Shown here: one piece after another, positions 14,022 through 23,309 of the stretch
Layout of the letters: each line of letters opens with the position of its first letter
Position numbering within the stretch: position 1 is the first letter of the stretch
Source of the DNA: Actinomycetota bacterium
Lineage (GTDB): Bacteria > Actinomycetota > Actinomycetes > S36-B12 > UBA10799
NCBI GenBank assembly: GCA_020636995.1
Contig: JACJWU010000003.1
Span: 186,001 to 250,000, forward strand
Reading direction: 5' to 3'
DNA length: 64,000 nucleotides
Program-made: the position numbers and the translations under genes
The notes under the pieces: generated by a model
What the model was told of the DNA's origin: nothing
What the model saw: only the letters and a program-made list of their open reading frames with translations
The model's database searches: none

Positions 14022-15875
14022 ATGAAGGTCTTCCTCAGCGCCGCCCTGCTTCTGAGCTCCATGACGCTGGGCGCCGCCGGGCCCGCCGGTGCGGACGGCG
14101 TCTGGAGGGATCCGGTTGATATCTCCCCAGCAGCGCGCGACGGGTCCTCTCCACAGATCACCAGTTCGGCTGACGGCAAACGGCTCACGAGCGTCTGGAT
14201 CAGCAACGACGGTGTCCAGGACCGCGCCACCGGTGCCGTCAGTTCCGACCATGGGGAGACGTGGTCGCAGGGGGTCCCTCTCAACTCCATCACGGGAAAC
14301 TCCACTGGCGTCAAGTTGGCCGGCTCGCAGGACGGCAGGCGGGCTGTCGCGACGTTCGTCGACTTCGAGGAGGGCGTCAACAAGAAGATCGTCCGATCGG
14401 CCACCCTCACCGACGGCGTGTGGGCAGCACCCGTTGACGTATCGGCGTTGGCGTCCTCGGCCGGCAGTCCCTCACCGACCGTTGCGATGACACCGGATGG
14501 CCAGAAGGTGGTGGGGTTGTTCGCACAGTTCCAAGGCCCGTTGCACCAGATCCAGGCACGTACGTCGACGAACTCCGGCGCCACGTACGCCCCACCCGTC
14601 CCGGTGGCCGCGAACGTGACGGCGCCAAGCGACCTGGGGGTGGTGTCCTCCTCCGACGGGCAGCGCCTCGCGGCGGTGTGGGAGGAGGAGATCGCCGGAG
14701 TCGACACCGTTCGCGCCTCGTTCTCCAACAACGCCGGGGGGACGTGGTCGTCTCCGGATACCCTGTCCAGTCCCACCCGCATCTCGAGCAATCCCGATCT
14801 GTTGATGAATGCCGACGGTTCCCGCGTCGTGGCGGTGTGGCAGGAGTTCGTCAGCTCCGGCCAGACACTGATCCAGACGCGCACACTGGCCGGCGGCATC
14901 TGGGCGCCTTCCGTGCGCCTCTCGCCGGTGGGCCAGAGCAGCAACAACCCGCGGATCAGCGGGGCCGCAGACGGCTCGCGAACCACGGTCGTCTGGGCGA
15001 ACGAGACGGTCCTCGGCGTGCAGAGCGCACACGCTGTGGGGGACACATGGGCGGGCCCCGGAGCGGTATCGGAGCCGGGACCAGCCGTCTTCACACCCGA
15101 TGTCGCGAGCAGCACCGACGGCCTGCGGGTTTCGGCGGTGTGGAACAAGTCCAACACGCAGATCCTGAGCTCTGAGAGTGACGATGGCGGCGCCACGTGG
15201 GTCTCCACGGTCAGCACCTCGGCAGCTGCAGCGGGTACTGGCAGCCCGCGCATCGCTGCAGCCGCCAGCGGATTCCGGTTCGCAGCGGTATGGGTCCGCC
15301 CAGACGGGACGAACAGCCGGATCCAGGCCGGAACCTACTTCGAGGCCCGGAGTCAGGACATCACCTTCTCGCAACCGGGCGATCTGACGGTGGGCGCCTC
15401 CGCGACCCTGACAGCGACGGCGACCTCCGGGTTACCCGTAACCCTGACCACCACGACCCCCGCGGTGTGCGCGGTCGCAGGCAACCAACTCACGGCCCTC
15501 GCGGCCGGCACCTGCTCGATCGTCGCCAGCCAACCGGGCGACGTCGACTTCCTCGCGGCTGCCGACGTGACGCGCACCGTGGCCACAGTCCGCGGACAAC
15601 AACGCCTCGCCTGCGCCAAGACTCCCCCGGCCAGACTCAAGAAGCGCGGCAAGACCGTGGTGCTGCCGAAGAACTGCCGTACCGATGCCGGTCAACGGGT
15701 CACGGTGAAGGTGGACGGCACACGCAAGTCGCTACGCAACGTCAAGGTGATCAAGAAGGCGGGCGGGACGACGGTGCGCACCTTCGGCACGAAGGTCCGT
15801 CTGAAGTTGACGTATCGGGCTTCTGAAACCGGCGCGGTAGAGGCGTTGCGACAGGTGCGCCGCGTCCGTAACTGA
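14022..15875 (+). CDS. Secreted beta-propeller (sialidase-like fold) protein with Ig-like domain
   Basis: A 617-residue exported protein. I chose ATG 14022 because it gives a clean signal peptide (MKVFLSAALLLSSMTLGAAG, cleavage after GADG-like residues). About eight repeats of roughly 45 residues follow, each with an SxDGxRxxAVW strand and several with Asp-box-like turns (SDHGETW, SNNAGGTW, DDGGATW), so the N-terminal 430 residues should fold as a sialidase-type propeller. Then comes a bacterial Ig-like domain (GLPVTLTTTTPAVCAV...AGTCSIVASQPG) and a Lys-rich C-terminal domain with two Cys. No sialidase catalytic residues can be identified, so ligand binding is more likely than catalysis. Confidence 0.8.
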   Translation: MKVFLSAALLLSSMTLGAAGPAGADGVWRDPVDISPAARDGSSPQITSSADGKRLTSVWISNDGVQDRATGAVSSDHGETWSQGVPLNSITGNSTGVKLAGSQDGRRAVATFVDFEEGVNKKIVRSATLTDGVWAAPVDVSALASSAGSPSPTVAMTPDGQKVVGLFAQFQGPLHQIQARTSTNSGATYAPPVPVAANVTAPSDLGVVSSSDGQRLAAVWEEEIAGVDTVRASFSNNAGGTWSSPDTLSSPTRISSNPDLLMNADGSRVVAVWQEFVSSGQTLIQTRTLAGGIWAPSVRLSPVGQSSNNPRISGAADGSRTTVVWANETVLGVQSAHAVGDTWAGPGAVSEPGPAVFTPDVASSTDGLRVSAVWNKSNTQILSSESDDGGATWVSTVSTSAAAAGTGSPRIAAAASGFRFAAVWVRPDGTNSRIQAGTYFEARSQDITFSQPGDLTVGASATLTATATSGLPVTLTTTTPAVCAVAGNQLTALAAGTCSIVASQPGDVDFLAAADVTRTVATVRGQQRLACAKTPPARLKKRGKTVVLPKNCRTDAGQRVTVKVDGTRKSLRNVKVIKKAGGTTVRTFGTKVRLKLTYRASETGAVEALRQVRRVRN

Positions 15876-15879
15876 CTTG

Positions 15880-16320
15880 TCAGCTGGATTCGACGGCCGA
15901 GCAGTAGTCGAGCAACTCCGGCGGCAAGCCTGCGCTGGCGGTTCCACACACCTCGTCGGAGGTCGAGACGTCCCAGGTGTCGCCGCTGGCCTGCAGGAAG
16001 AAGACCGTGGGACCGGGCTGGACCTCGACGGCGGCCCACTGCGTACCGGACACATCTGCACAGTTGAACTTGACCATCTCGGAGCCCTCGGGGATGGCGG
16101 CGAGGATGGCCTCCTCCGTGCACAGATCGCCCGTCGTGGGCGAGGCCGTCGGGGTGGTCTCGGTCTCGGTGGGGGTCGGCGAAGCGACCGGCGATGCGGC
16201 GGTCTGGGTCGGGGTCGGGGTCGACTCCGACGTCGACGAGGAACTCGAGCATCCGGCCAGCGCCGCGATGGACAGTCCGGCGACCAGGGCGACGGCGTGA
16301 GTCGAGCGCAGGCTGGGCAT
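15880..16320 (-). CDS. Small Ser/Thr/Pro-rich lipoprotein
   Basis: A 146-residue lipoprotein starting at ATG 16320, preceded by AAGGAG. The signal peptide ends in the lipobox LAGC, followed by a run of Ser and then a 40-residue Thr/Pro/Ser linker typical of surface-exposed actinobacterial lipoproteins. The C-terminal 75 residues contain four Cys (LCTEEAI, FNCADV, EVCGTA, DYCSAV), probably two disulfides, in a small folded domain I do not recognise. It converges with the propeller gene, their stops four bases apart. Confidence 0.8.
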   Translation of the reverse strand: MPSLRSTHAVALVAGLSIAALAGCSSSSSTSESTPTPTQTAASPVASPTPTETETTPTASPTTGDLCTEEAILAAIPEGSEMVKFNCADVSGTQWAAVEVQPGPTVFFLQASGDTWDVSTSDEVCGTASAGLPPELLDYCSAVESS

Positions 16321-16388
16321 GGCGATCTCCTTCTGGTTGGGCTTGGTCCATCATTCCGGCAGAGGGCGCCGGGGTGGCGGAGGCGCGC

Positions 16389-17201
16389 TCAGCTCCCGGG
16401 AACCAGAACCGCCCGGCTCTCGGTCTGCGTGGCCATGGCCATCTCCGGAAGCGAGTCGGTCTGGTCATCGGTCCGGCCGCGCGGGGTGAGGTAGTCCTCG
16501 AGTCGGCCCACTTCGAAGCCCTGCCTACGGATGTCTTTGACCGCCCTGCGCAGCGCCGGGACCAGACCTTCGCGGAAGTGGGTGAGGATGATGTCGCCCG
16601 GCTCGAGTCCGGCCTGCTTCGTCTGGTACTCCAGCCGCTTTCCCGGCAAGCTAACCGACCAGTGCACCACCCAGTCCAACCCACAACGCCCCGCCGCCGC
16701 CAGCGTCGAGGCGTTGTAGGCGCCATACGGCGGGCGCAGCATCCAGGGCACCTGCCCGGCCTGCTCGACGATGTCCTCGTTGGCGTCGCAGATCTCGGAC
16801 TGCGGGTTCGCCATCTTCGGAAGTGCGGTGTGCGTGACCGTGTGGTTCTGGATCGATCCCACCGGCTCCAAGCCCTTCCAGTAGGGCCAGCTGACGATCG
16901 TGCCGGTGGTGAGGAACGCGGTGATCGGGATGCGCTCGTCGGTGAGGAACGCCAGCAGTTCGGGATCCTCGTACAGACCGTCGTCGATCGTGATGAAGAC
17001 GACCTTGTCCTCGGTGTCGACGGAATGGACCACCTGCGCCGGTCCGCGGCTCTTCAACCCGGACGCGGTGGGGCGCGGCGACGGCTCCTGAGTCACGGCG
17101 ACCTGCTCCATCGAGGGTTCCTCAGGGGCGGAAGCCTGCGTTGCGCATCCCGTCAGGAGCATGGCTCCGGCCAGCGTCGGCAGGAGGAGGCGGCTTCCCA
17201 C
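16389..17201 (-). CDS. Polysaccharide deacetylase (NodB domain) lipoprotein
   Basis: About 270 residues from GTG 17201; ATG 17267 would add 22 Arg-rich residues. GTG 17201 gives a standard lipoprotein signal (GSRLLLPTLAGAMLLTGC). The NodB homology domain has FITIDDGLY (motif 1, catalytic Asp and metal Asp), NHTVTH (motif 2, HxxxH metal ligands), RPPYGAYN (motif 3) and DIILTHFREG (motif 5). It should remove N-acetyl groups from peptidoglycan or another cell-wall polysaccharide at the outer face of the membrane. The linker after the lipobox is acidic and Pro-rich. Start choice is uncertain. Confidence 0.85.
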   Translation of the reverse strand: MGSRLLLPTLAGAMLLTGCATQASAPEEPSMEQVAVTQEPSPRPTASGLKSRGPAQVVHSVDTEDKVVFITIDDGLYEDPELLAFLTDERIPITAFLTTGTIVSWPYWKGLEPVGSIQNHTVTHTALPKMANPQSEICDANEDIVEQAGQVPWMLRPPYGAYNASTLAAAGRCGLDWVVHWSVSLPGKRLEYQTKQAGLEPGDIILTHFREGLVPALRRAVKDIRRQGFEVGRLEDYLTPRGRTDDQTDSLPEMAMATQTESRAVLVPGS

Positions 17202-17380
17202 CCACGCACCGTAACCCGATGATCGCGTACTTCGGCGCAGACACTTCCACCGGCGGCCCGCAGTCATCCGGTCGGGTATAGGGATCGGCCGGAAGGTGGA
17301 GAAGTCGGGTGAGGTTCTAGCCGCCAGAGGCCGGGACGCAGTACTCTCGGCAGGTCAATCGATCAGGTGAGGTGGGTTCC

Positions 17381-18079
17381 ATGACTCCCCGACGACTTCT
17401 CGCACCGGTGATCGCGGCCACCGTCGCAGTCACCGGCATCATCGCGATCCCGACCGGCGCGGCTTCGGCCGCGACGAAGTACAAGGCGTGCGCCAACAAG
17501 AAGACCGGCGAGATGCGCCTCGTGGTCAAGGGCAAGAAGTGCAAGAAGAACGAGAAGAAGCTCAAGTGGAACGTCAAGGGTCCGGCCGGTGGCACAGGCG
17601 CTACCGGTCCGCAGGGTCCTGTCGGAGAACGCGGCCCGGCCGGGGCATTCAACGCCGTCGACCAGACCGGAAAGGTGATCGGGCCGATCGTAGGCTTCTT
17701 CTCGGGCGTCTACCCGATGGTGCGCCTGTCCAGTGGCGCCATCCTTGTTTGGGACGGCAACCCGTCGAACGCGAACCCGCTTCCATTCGTTGCTCCTGAG
17801 GTGTTCTACCGTCAGGCCGGCTGCTCCGGGGACGCCTACGGCCTGTACTCGCCTGGCTTGCCGTTCGATCTCGGCATCGTCATCGGCTCACCGCCCGCGC
17901 CCGGCTCCCCGATCTACCGCCTGCAGCCAGGTACCCCACAGTCGTTCACGGCACTCTCGACCCTTACCCCGGCCGGTTGCCAGGCAACTTCATCGGCCAT
18001 CTCCATGGCGTACATCGCCAAACCTGCCGGGAGTGTGCCGACGGTAGCCCAGCCGTTCTACATCGAGCCGCAGTCGTAG
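17381..18079 (+). CDS. Secreted protein with short collagen-like stretch
   Basis: A 232-residue exported protein; ATG 17381 follows a GAGGTGGG ribosome site. The signal peptide ends in AASA. Residues 32-70 carry a Cys pair (ACANKKTGEMR...KGKKCKKNEKKLKWN), then a short Gly-X-Y run (GPAGGTGATGPQGPVGERGP) and a C-terminal domain of about 140 residues with two Cys. The same order (Cys, KK-rich strand, Cys, WN, Gly-X-Y) recurs in the protein at 49186, so the two belong to one actinobacterial family. A surface or matrix role is plausible; nothing more specific can be seen. Confidence 0.75.
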   Translation: MTPRRLLAPVIAATVAVTGIIAIPTGAASAATKYKACANKKTGEMRLVVKGKKCKKNEKKLKWNVKGPAGGTGATGPQGPVGERGPAGAFNAVDQTGKVIGPIVGFFSGVYPMVRLSSGAILVWDGNPSNANPLPFVAPEVFYRQAGCSGDAYGLYSPGLPFDLGIVIGSPPAPGSPIYRLQPGTPQSFTALSTLTPAGCQATSSAISMAYIAKPAGSVPTVAQPFYIEPQS

Positions 18080-18132
18080 GGCGGCCAGCCTCCGCTGGCG
18101 CAAACCCTCCACCCGAACGCGACCGCCTGCCC

Positions 18133-19167
18133 TCATCGCGGGATGAGCGCCCACATGTCGAGGTCCAGCAGCACGCCCGGCGCGTACTTGCCGTCCTCAC
18201 CGCGCAGCGTCATCGACTCGTCGCGGCCCTTGGTGGCCACCAGGCGCAACCGCAGAGCACCGACGCTTGGCTCAGGTGTCTCGGCCTTGTCGAGCACCTC
18301 CGACCAGGCGTAGACGGTGTCGCCGGCGAAAGCGGGCGAGGTGTGGGCACCGGCGTTGATCGCCGCGATCAGTTGCGCGTTCGCCAGGCCGTTGAAGGAC
18401 AACGCCCGCGCCATGGAAATGATGTGCCCGCCGTAGATGAGTCGTTTGCCGTCCGGTCGCGCCTCGGTGTTGAAGTGCACCTTCGCGGTGTTCTGCCACA
18501 GGCGGGTCGCGAGCATGTGCTCAGGGTCGGTGAGGGTCACGCCGTCGACGTGGTCGATCTTCTCCCCGACCTCGTAGTCGTCGAAGCGGTGGGGCTCCCC
18601 GGCGGCAACCGTGTCGTAGCCGCTGAAGTCGAGACCACTCGGCAGCACGAGATACGCCGGGTCCACGACCTTGGCCAGATCCGGGATGACCGTCTCGGGG
18701 GCGGCCGCCTCGGGATCGCGCTTGTGCACCATGACCCAGCGCGCCCATTCGATGGCGGTCTCGCCGCGCTGGTTGGTCGCCACCGAGCGGACGTAGACGA
18801 CGCCGCTCTTGCCGTTGGAGTTCTCCTTGAGTCCGATCACGGTCGAAGACGTGCGCAGGGTGTCGCCCGGAACGACGGGTTGGTGGAACCGGCACTCGGC
18901 GTAGCCGAGGTTCGCCACCGCGTTCAGCGAGATGTCGGGGACGGTCTTGCCGAACGCGATGTGGAAGCCGACCAGTTCCTCGACGGGATGTGGCACCAGG
19001 CCGATGTCACCGGCGAAGGTCGCCGAGGACGGGATCGCGAATCGCGTGGGGTACAGCGCGCCGTACACAGCGCGGTCTCCTTCGGTGACGGTGCGCGGCG
19101 TGGCGTGCTCGATCACCTGTCCGATTTCGAAGTCTTCGAAGAAGTTGCCGGGGTTCGTCTTGCTCAT
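18133..19167 (-). CDS. mch: Mesaconyl-CoA hydratase (2-methylfumaryl-CoA hydratase)
   Basis: A 344-residue protein of two hotdog (MaoC-like) halves. The N-terminus KTNPGNFFEDFEIGQVIEHA, then TPRTVTEGDRAVYGALYPTR, closely matches mesaconyl-CoA hydratase of the ethylmalonyl-CoA pathway, which interconverts mesaconyl-CoA and beta-methylmalyl-CoA. The second half has the repeated pattern (FDDYEVGEKIDHVDGVTLTD, then IYGGHIISMARALSFNGL). Length fits the family. It allows acetyl-CoA assimilation without isocitrate lyase, or operates in glyoxylate/3-hydroxypropionate-type routes. No other pathway gene is adjacent, so the pathway is inferred from this enzyme alone. Confidence 0.88.
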   Translation of the reverse strand: MSKTNPGNFFEDFEIGQVIEHATPRTVTEGDRAVYGALYPTRFAIPSSATFAGDIGLVPHPVEELVGFHIAFGKTVPDISLNAVANLGYAECRFHQPVVPGDTLRTSSTVIGLKENSNGKSGVVYVRSVATNQRGETAIEWARWVMVHKRDPEAAAPETVIPDLAKVVDPAYLVLPSGLDFSGYDTVAAGEPHRFDDYEVGEKIDHVDGVTLTDPEHMLATRLWQNTAKVHFNTEARPDGKRLIYGGHIISMARALSFNGLANAQLIAAINAGAHTSPAFAGDTVYAWSEVLDKAETPEPSVGALRLRLVATKGRDESMTLRGEDGKYAPGVLLDLDMWALIPR

Positions 19168-19232
19168 GGTCCGAAACTACTCCCGAGCTCGCGCAGACCC
19201 TGACGGGCCTCCGTCGAGGCGGGGGCGTGCGA

Positions 19233-21449
19233 CTATCGGGCCGTCAGCGTCACCGGCACCGCGTTGAGCACGGCCGTCCCCGACAGCGGGTCCATGCCCG
19301 TCGCCGGGGTCAGCACATTCACGTTCGGTCCCCGGGTGGCATCCGCGGTCCAGGCATCCGCCTGCGACCATCCGTGCGGCAGGCAGACGACGCCGGGCCG
19401 CACCGCATCGGTCACCTCCACGACCACCTCCACCGAACCGCTGTCCGACGTGAGAACAGCCACCGCCTTCGCACCGACGCCGGCCCGTTCAGCATCGTCG
19501 GGATGGACCTGCAGCGTTGCCCGGCTCGAACCGCCGGCAAGCCGGGGAAGCGTTCGCAGCCACGAGTTGTTGGTGCGCAGCTGCCGGCGGCCCACGAGCG
19601 CGAGGTCGGGCACCGAGACCCGGGGCAGCGCGTCAACCAGCCGCGCGATCTCATCCACGATCGGCTCGGGGAACACCTCGATGCGACCGGTCGGGGTACG
19701 TAGAACCTCCGGCATACGCGCGGTGAGCGGACCGAGATCAACGCCTGCGGGAGCCGCCTCGAGCGCCGCGAGGTCGAGGTCGGCGTAGGGCCCGCCGCGC
19801 AGTGAGAGATCCAGCAATCGCGGCACCCCGCGGCGGGGCGCGACCGCAGCCAGCAGTTCGGCCGGATCACCCACCCGGCGAGCCACCTCGAAGGCGACCA
19901 GGTCGTCCATCTGCTCGACCGTCGGCTCGGGCACTCCGTTCACGACGGATGCTGCAATGGCGGCCAGCCGCAACAGGGTCTCGCCCTCGTCCCGCTCCGT
20001 CTCGCCGAGGGGGAACACCGCAGGAGACCAGCGGGCCGTGTTGCGCACGGCCAGCGAGGCGAACACCACGTCGTAGTGGTCGCGGGCCAGCGGAGAGGGC
20101 GCGGGCAGGATGACATCGGCGTGCCGCGAGGTCTCGGTGACGTACGCGTCGAGGCAGATCAGCAGGTCCAACTCGCCGAGCGCTAGCTCGAGGCGGTCAG
20201 CGTCCGGTGTCGAGACCACAGGGTTCCCCGCCACCGTGATCAGGGCCCGCACCCGTTCACCGGTGTCGGGATCAGGGGTGTCGATCTCCTCGGCGAGGGC
20301 AGCCACCGGGAACTCCCCCAACGCACTCGGCAACCCCCGCACACGCGTGCGCTGACTGCCCGGAATCCGTACGCCCCGCCCCCGGCCAGGTTCGCCGAAC
20401 GTCGTCGGACCCCCCGCGGGCGGAAGGGGGAACATCACACCGCCCGGGCGATCCAGGTTGCCGGTGAGAAGGTTGAGCAGTGCGATGAGCCACGACGCGA
20501 GGGTGCCGAACGATGTCGGTTCACCAGCGACGTTCAGCGCCGAGGTGGACGTGCCCATCCGCCCGTACACCGCCGCTGACTCCGCTGTCGCGACCTCGCG
20601 TGCCAGGGTCACGATGGCAGACGCGGACAGGCCCGTCGGGTCGCTGACCGCCTCGGGCGTGAACGCGGACAGCAGCTCGCCGACCCGGAAGACCTCCTCC
20701 TGCCGGACCCAGGGCTCGGCTGCTCCCATGGTCACCAACCCCTCGGCGAACAGGACGTTGACCATCGCAGCCAGCAAGAGCACGTCGGTTCCCGGGCGGA
20801 TCGCAAGGTGCTCGTCGGCGGCCGCTGCGGTGCGCGTGCGCACCGGATCGACCACGATCATGCGGCCCCCGCGTGCTCGAAGTGCCCGCACCCGACCGGG
20901 CATGTCCGGCACGGTCATCAGGGATCCGTTCGAGACCAGGGGATTCCCGCCGATCACGACGAACAGATCAGTGCGATCGATGTCCGGGACGGGCACCGAC
21001 AACTCGGTCCCGTACATCAGGCCCAGCGCCACCTGCTGCGGCATCTGGTCTACCGTGCTGGCCGAGAAGCGATAGCGCGTGGCCAGTGCCCGCACCAGCG
21101 CCGGCAGGTAGAAGGTGCTTGTGACGTTGTGCGAGTTCGGGTTGCCCAGGTAGAGCGCAACCGCGTTCGGTCCGGACTCACCGATCACGGTCCGAAGGCC
21201 CTCGCGGATCCGGTCGAAGGCCTCGTCCCAGGTCGCCTCCCGAAGCTCGCCGTCGACGCGGACCAACGGGGCTCGCAGCCGCGCCGGATCATGGTGCAGA
21301 TCCCCGATCGCGACACCCTTCGGGCAGACGAATCCTTTACTGAACACATCGTCTGCATCGCCACGCACCGACACGACACGGTCGCCGTCGAGGGTCAGTT
21401 CAAGACCACAGGTCGCCTCGCACAAAGGGCAGACGTGGCGGACGGTCAT
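19233..21449 (-). CDS. Molybdopterin-dependent oxidoreductase (formate dehydrogenase/nitrate reductase superfamily)
   Basis: A 738-residue soluble protein. The N-terminus binds one 4Fe-4S cluster (CPLCEATCGLEL...GFVCPKG). The molybdopterin domains follow (LYLGNPNSHN, FVVIGGNPLVSNGS, GRMIVVDPVRTRTA, VYGRMGTSTS, LLNLLTGNLDRPGG), and a C-terminal molydopterin-dinucleotide-binding domain ends it (TNNSWLRTLPRL, LQVHPDDAERAGV, VCLPHGW). No Tat signal is present, so it is cytoplasmic. Its ATG overlaps the stop of the small secreted protein gene upstream (ATGA). The substrate is not evident; members of this branch are often annotated as assimilatory or unknown. No subunit or cofactor gene is adjacent. 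Confidence 0.85.
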   Translation of the reverse strand: MTVRHVCPLCEATCGLELTLDGDRVVSVRGDADDVFSKGFVCPKGVAIGDLHHDPARLRAPLVRVDGELREATWDEAFDRIREGLRTVIGESGPNAVALYLGNPNSHNVTSTFYLPALVRALATRYRFSASTVDQMPQQVALGLMYGTELSVPVPDIDRTDLFVVIGGNPLVSNGSLMTVPDMPGRVRALRARGGRMIVVDPVRTRTAAAADEHLAIRPGTDVLLLAAMVNVLFAEGLVTMGAAEPWVRQEEVFRVGELLSAFTPEAVSDPTGLSASAIVTLAREVATAESAAVYGRMGTSTSALNVAGEPTSFGTLASWLIALLNLLTGNLDRPGGVMFPLPPAGGPTTFGEPGRGRGVRIPGSQRTRVRGLPSALGEFPVAALAEEIDTPDPDTGERVRALITVAGNPVVSTPDADRLELALGELDLLICLDAYVTETSRHADVILPAPSPLARDHYDVVFASLAVRNTARWSPAVFPLGETERDEGETLLRLAAIAASVVNGVPEPTVEQMDDLVAFEVARRVGDPAELLAAVAPRRGVPRLLDLSLRGGPYADLDLAALEAAPAGVDLGPLTARMPEVLRTPTGRIEVFPEPIVDEIARLVDALPRVSVPDLALVGRRQLRTNNSWLRTLPRLAGGSSRATLQVHPDDAERAGVGAKAVAVLTSDSGSVEVVVEVTDAVRPGVVCLPHGWSQADAWTADATRGPNVNVLTPATGMDPLSGTAVLNAVPVTLTAR

Positions 21450-21943
21450 GAGCGGACCTGCACGTGGAAGGTGTGTCGCCAGGTGCCGTCCTTGCGGTGG
21501 ATCGATTCACACCAGCCCCGGGCACCGTCATACTTCCCCGAGCCGCCGATCACGGGCCGGACGACCGATGTGCGCTCGGCCACCGTGGGTGCCTGCTGCT
21601 GGTAGACCGCGACGCCACCGACGATCAACTGGTTGCGCGCCTTGCCGATCGAGAAGACCAGATCAGCGGTCCGGTACTCCTTGCCCGCGGACGGCACGCC
21701 GACCTCCGTGGTGAGCAAAGAGCCCGTCATGAACCCGATGCGCGTCGACTTCCCCGGCTTCGTGAGCTTCGCGTAGAAGGTGCGCAGATCGCCCGGGCTC
21801 GCAGTACCGGGTGTGACCGGGTTCAGGTTCGCCGTCACCGCCGGATGGGCCACCTTGATCACGAGGTCGGAATCCGCGAAGGCTGGGGAGGCAGCCGCCC
21901 CGATGGACAAGACGGTGATGGCGATCAGGAGGCGTCGGAGCAT
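21446..21943 (-). CDS. Small secreted protein, dirigent/allene-oxide-cyclase-like barrel
   Basis: A 165-residue exported protein with a signal peptide (MLRRLLIAITVLSIGAAASP). The C-terminal half shows barrel-type spacing with RPVIGGSGKYDGARGWCES and a closing strand TWRHTFHVQV, the GGTGxFxGARG pattern of dirigent and allene oxide cyclase-like proteins. The first half is SPGDLRTFYAKLTKPGK then RIGFMTGSLLTTEVG. Function is unknown. Its stop overlaps the ATG of the molybdopterin oxidoreductase, an odd pairing of an exported with a cytoplasmic product that may only reflect tight packing. Confidence 0.65.
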   Translation of the reverse strand: MLRRLLIAITVLSIGAAASPAFADSDLVIKVAHPAVTANLNPVTPGTASPGDLRTFYAKLTKPGKSTRIGFMTGSLLTTEVGVPSAGKEYRTADLVFSIGKARNQLIVGGVAVYQQQAPTVAERTSVVRPVIGGSGKYDGARGWCESIHRKDGTWRHTFHVQVRS

Positions 21944-21979
21944 GGCCTGACTTTACGCGCGGGCCCACCTGGTGGCCAG

Positions 21980-22735
21980 GTGGTGCGCGATCCTGGAACG
22001 GTGCTGGGGATTCTGGTGGCAGCGGCAATCGTGCTGCCGCCTGTCGATGTGCCTGCCGACTACCAACTCGGCGGTGCCTACCCGCCGCCGCCCGGGGTCG
22101 GTGTCGTCGCGCGTGACCGGAGCGACGATCCCGTGTCCGGTGCGTACAACATCTGCTACGTCAACGGATTCCAGACCCAGCCCGGTCAGCGTCGCTGGTG
22201 GCTGCGGGTCCACCCCGATCTGGTGCTGCGCCGCGGGGGAAGGGTCGTCAGCGACCCGGGCTGGCCGGGGGAGATGCTCCTGGACACGAGCACCGCCGCC
22301 AAACGCCGGGCGATCACGCACGTGGTGGGACGCTGGATCGACAGGTGCGGCCGCGATGGCTTCCAGGCCGTCGAGACCGACAACCTCGACTCGTGGACCC
22401 GCAGCGGGGGACTGCTCACGCGCACGCACAACCGCGCCCTGGCACGGTTGCTCGCCACCCGGGCGCACGCGCGTGATCTGGCGTTCGCACAGAAGAACGC
22501 GGCTTCGTTGACAGGCGCGCCGTTCTTCGACTTCGCCGTGGTCGAGGAATGCCAGCGGTACGCCGAATGCGGACGGTTCCTTCGCCGCTACGAGGATCGC
22601 GTGATCGAGATCGAGTACCGGCGGCGGGATTTCACGGCGGCGTGCCGGTCACATGGCGACCGGATCGCGGTCGTCCTGCGGGATCGGGAGCTGCGACCTG
22701 ACATGTCGCGCGGGTACCGCTTCGCCGTGTGCTGA
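21980..22735 (+). CDS. GH114-like (endo-alpha-1,4-polygalactosaminidase/TM1410) exported protein
   Basis: About 251 residues. Starts at GTG 21980, 21983 or 22001 are all in frame; the first two give a signal sequence with a charged N-terminus before LGILVAAAIVLPPVD. The TIM-barrel markers of the DUF297/GH114 group are present: YNICYVNGFQTQPG (beta-strand 2), EMLLDTST, a catalytic-type Asp/Glu strand GFQAVETDNLDSW, LAFAQKNAA and FDFAVVEECQRYAEC. These enzymes cleave galactosamine-containing polysaccharides of biofilms or cell walls. It begins 37 bases from the divergent dirigent-like gene, sharing its promoter region. Confidence 0.72.
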   Translation: MVRDPGTVLGILVAAAIVLPPVDVPADYQLGGAYPPPPGVGVVARDRSDDPVSGAYNICYVNGFQTQPGQRRWWLRVHPDLVLRRGGRVVSDPGWPGEMLLDTSTAAKRRAITHVVGRWIDRCGRDGFQAVETDNLDSWTRSGGLLTRTHNRALARLLATRAHARDLAFAQKNAASLTGAPFFDFAVVEECQRYAECGRFLRRYEDRVIEIEYRRRDFTAACRSHGDRIAVVLRDRELRPDMSRGYRFAVC

Positions 22736-22736
22736 A

Positions 22737-23291
22737 TCAGCGCAGGAACGCCCGTGTGCGCTCCATCAACAACTCCGCGGCCTCAGGATCGAAATCAGAG
22801 CATGAAGGGTCGGCGAACAGGTGCGCGTCGCCGGGGTAGATGAAGACCTCCCCGCCGCTGGCGGCCACCAGCGCGTCCACCTCATCGCGCTCGATCCACG
22901 GGTCGTCCTGCGCGAAGTGGATCTGCAACGGCAGGCCGGGCGGCCAGGGTTTCGGGAACCACTTCGGATCGGTGCCCCCGTGGTAGAGCAGCGCCCCCCG
23001 CGCACCCTTGCGGGTCTGGGCCAGGGATTGTGCGGCGACCGAGCCGAGCGAGAACCCCGCGTACACGACCTTCTTCGGCAGTTTCGCGACCGCGGCATCG
23101 GCTTTGCGGACGATGACCCCCATGCCGAGGTCCTCGGCGAGCGCCACGCCCTCCGCGAGATCCGAGAAGACCGCGCCGTCGTAGAGATCGGGTGTGTGGA
23201 CCTTGTGCTTGGCCGCCCGCAGTTCATCGGCGAAGGCCAGGAACCCCTCGGTCTGGCCCAGAGCGCTGTGGAACAGGATGACGTCGGTCAC
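22737..23291 (-). CDS. Dienelactone hydrolase family protein
   Basis: A 184-residue alpha/beta hydrolase. The nucleophile elbow is AGFSLGS (serine rather than the Cys of classical dienelactone hydrolase), the acid is likely the Asp in FAQDDPWIE, and the catalytic His is in GDAHLFADP. Compact single-domain proteins of this type hydrolyse small esters or lactones. No signal peptide. It converges with the GH114-like gene (stops one base apart) and lies 18 bases downstream of the UDP-glucose dehydrogenase stop region on the same strand direction. The substrate is unknown. Confidence 0.85.
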   Translation of the reverse strand: MTDVILFHSALGQTEGFLAFADELRAAKHKVHTPDLYDGAVFSDLAEGVALAEDLGMGVIVRKADAAVAKLPKKVVYAGFSLGSVAAQSLAQTRKGARGALLYHGGTDPKWFPKPWPPGLPLQIHFAQDDPWIERDEVDALVAASGGEVFIYPGDAHLFADPSCSDFDPEAAELLMERTRAFLR

Positions 23292-23309
23292 GCCTCCACC
23301 CTAGGCACG

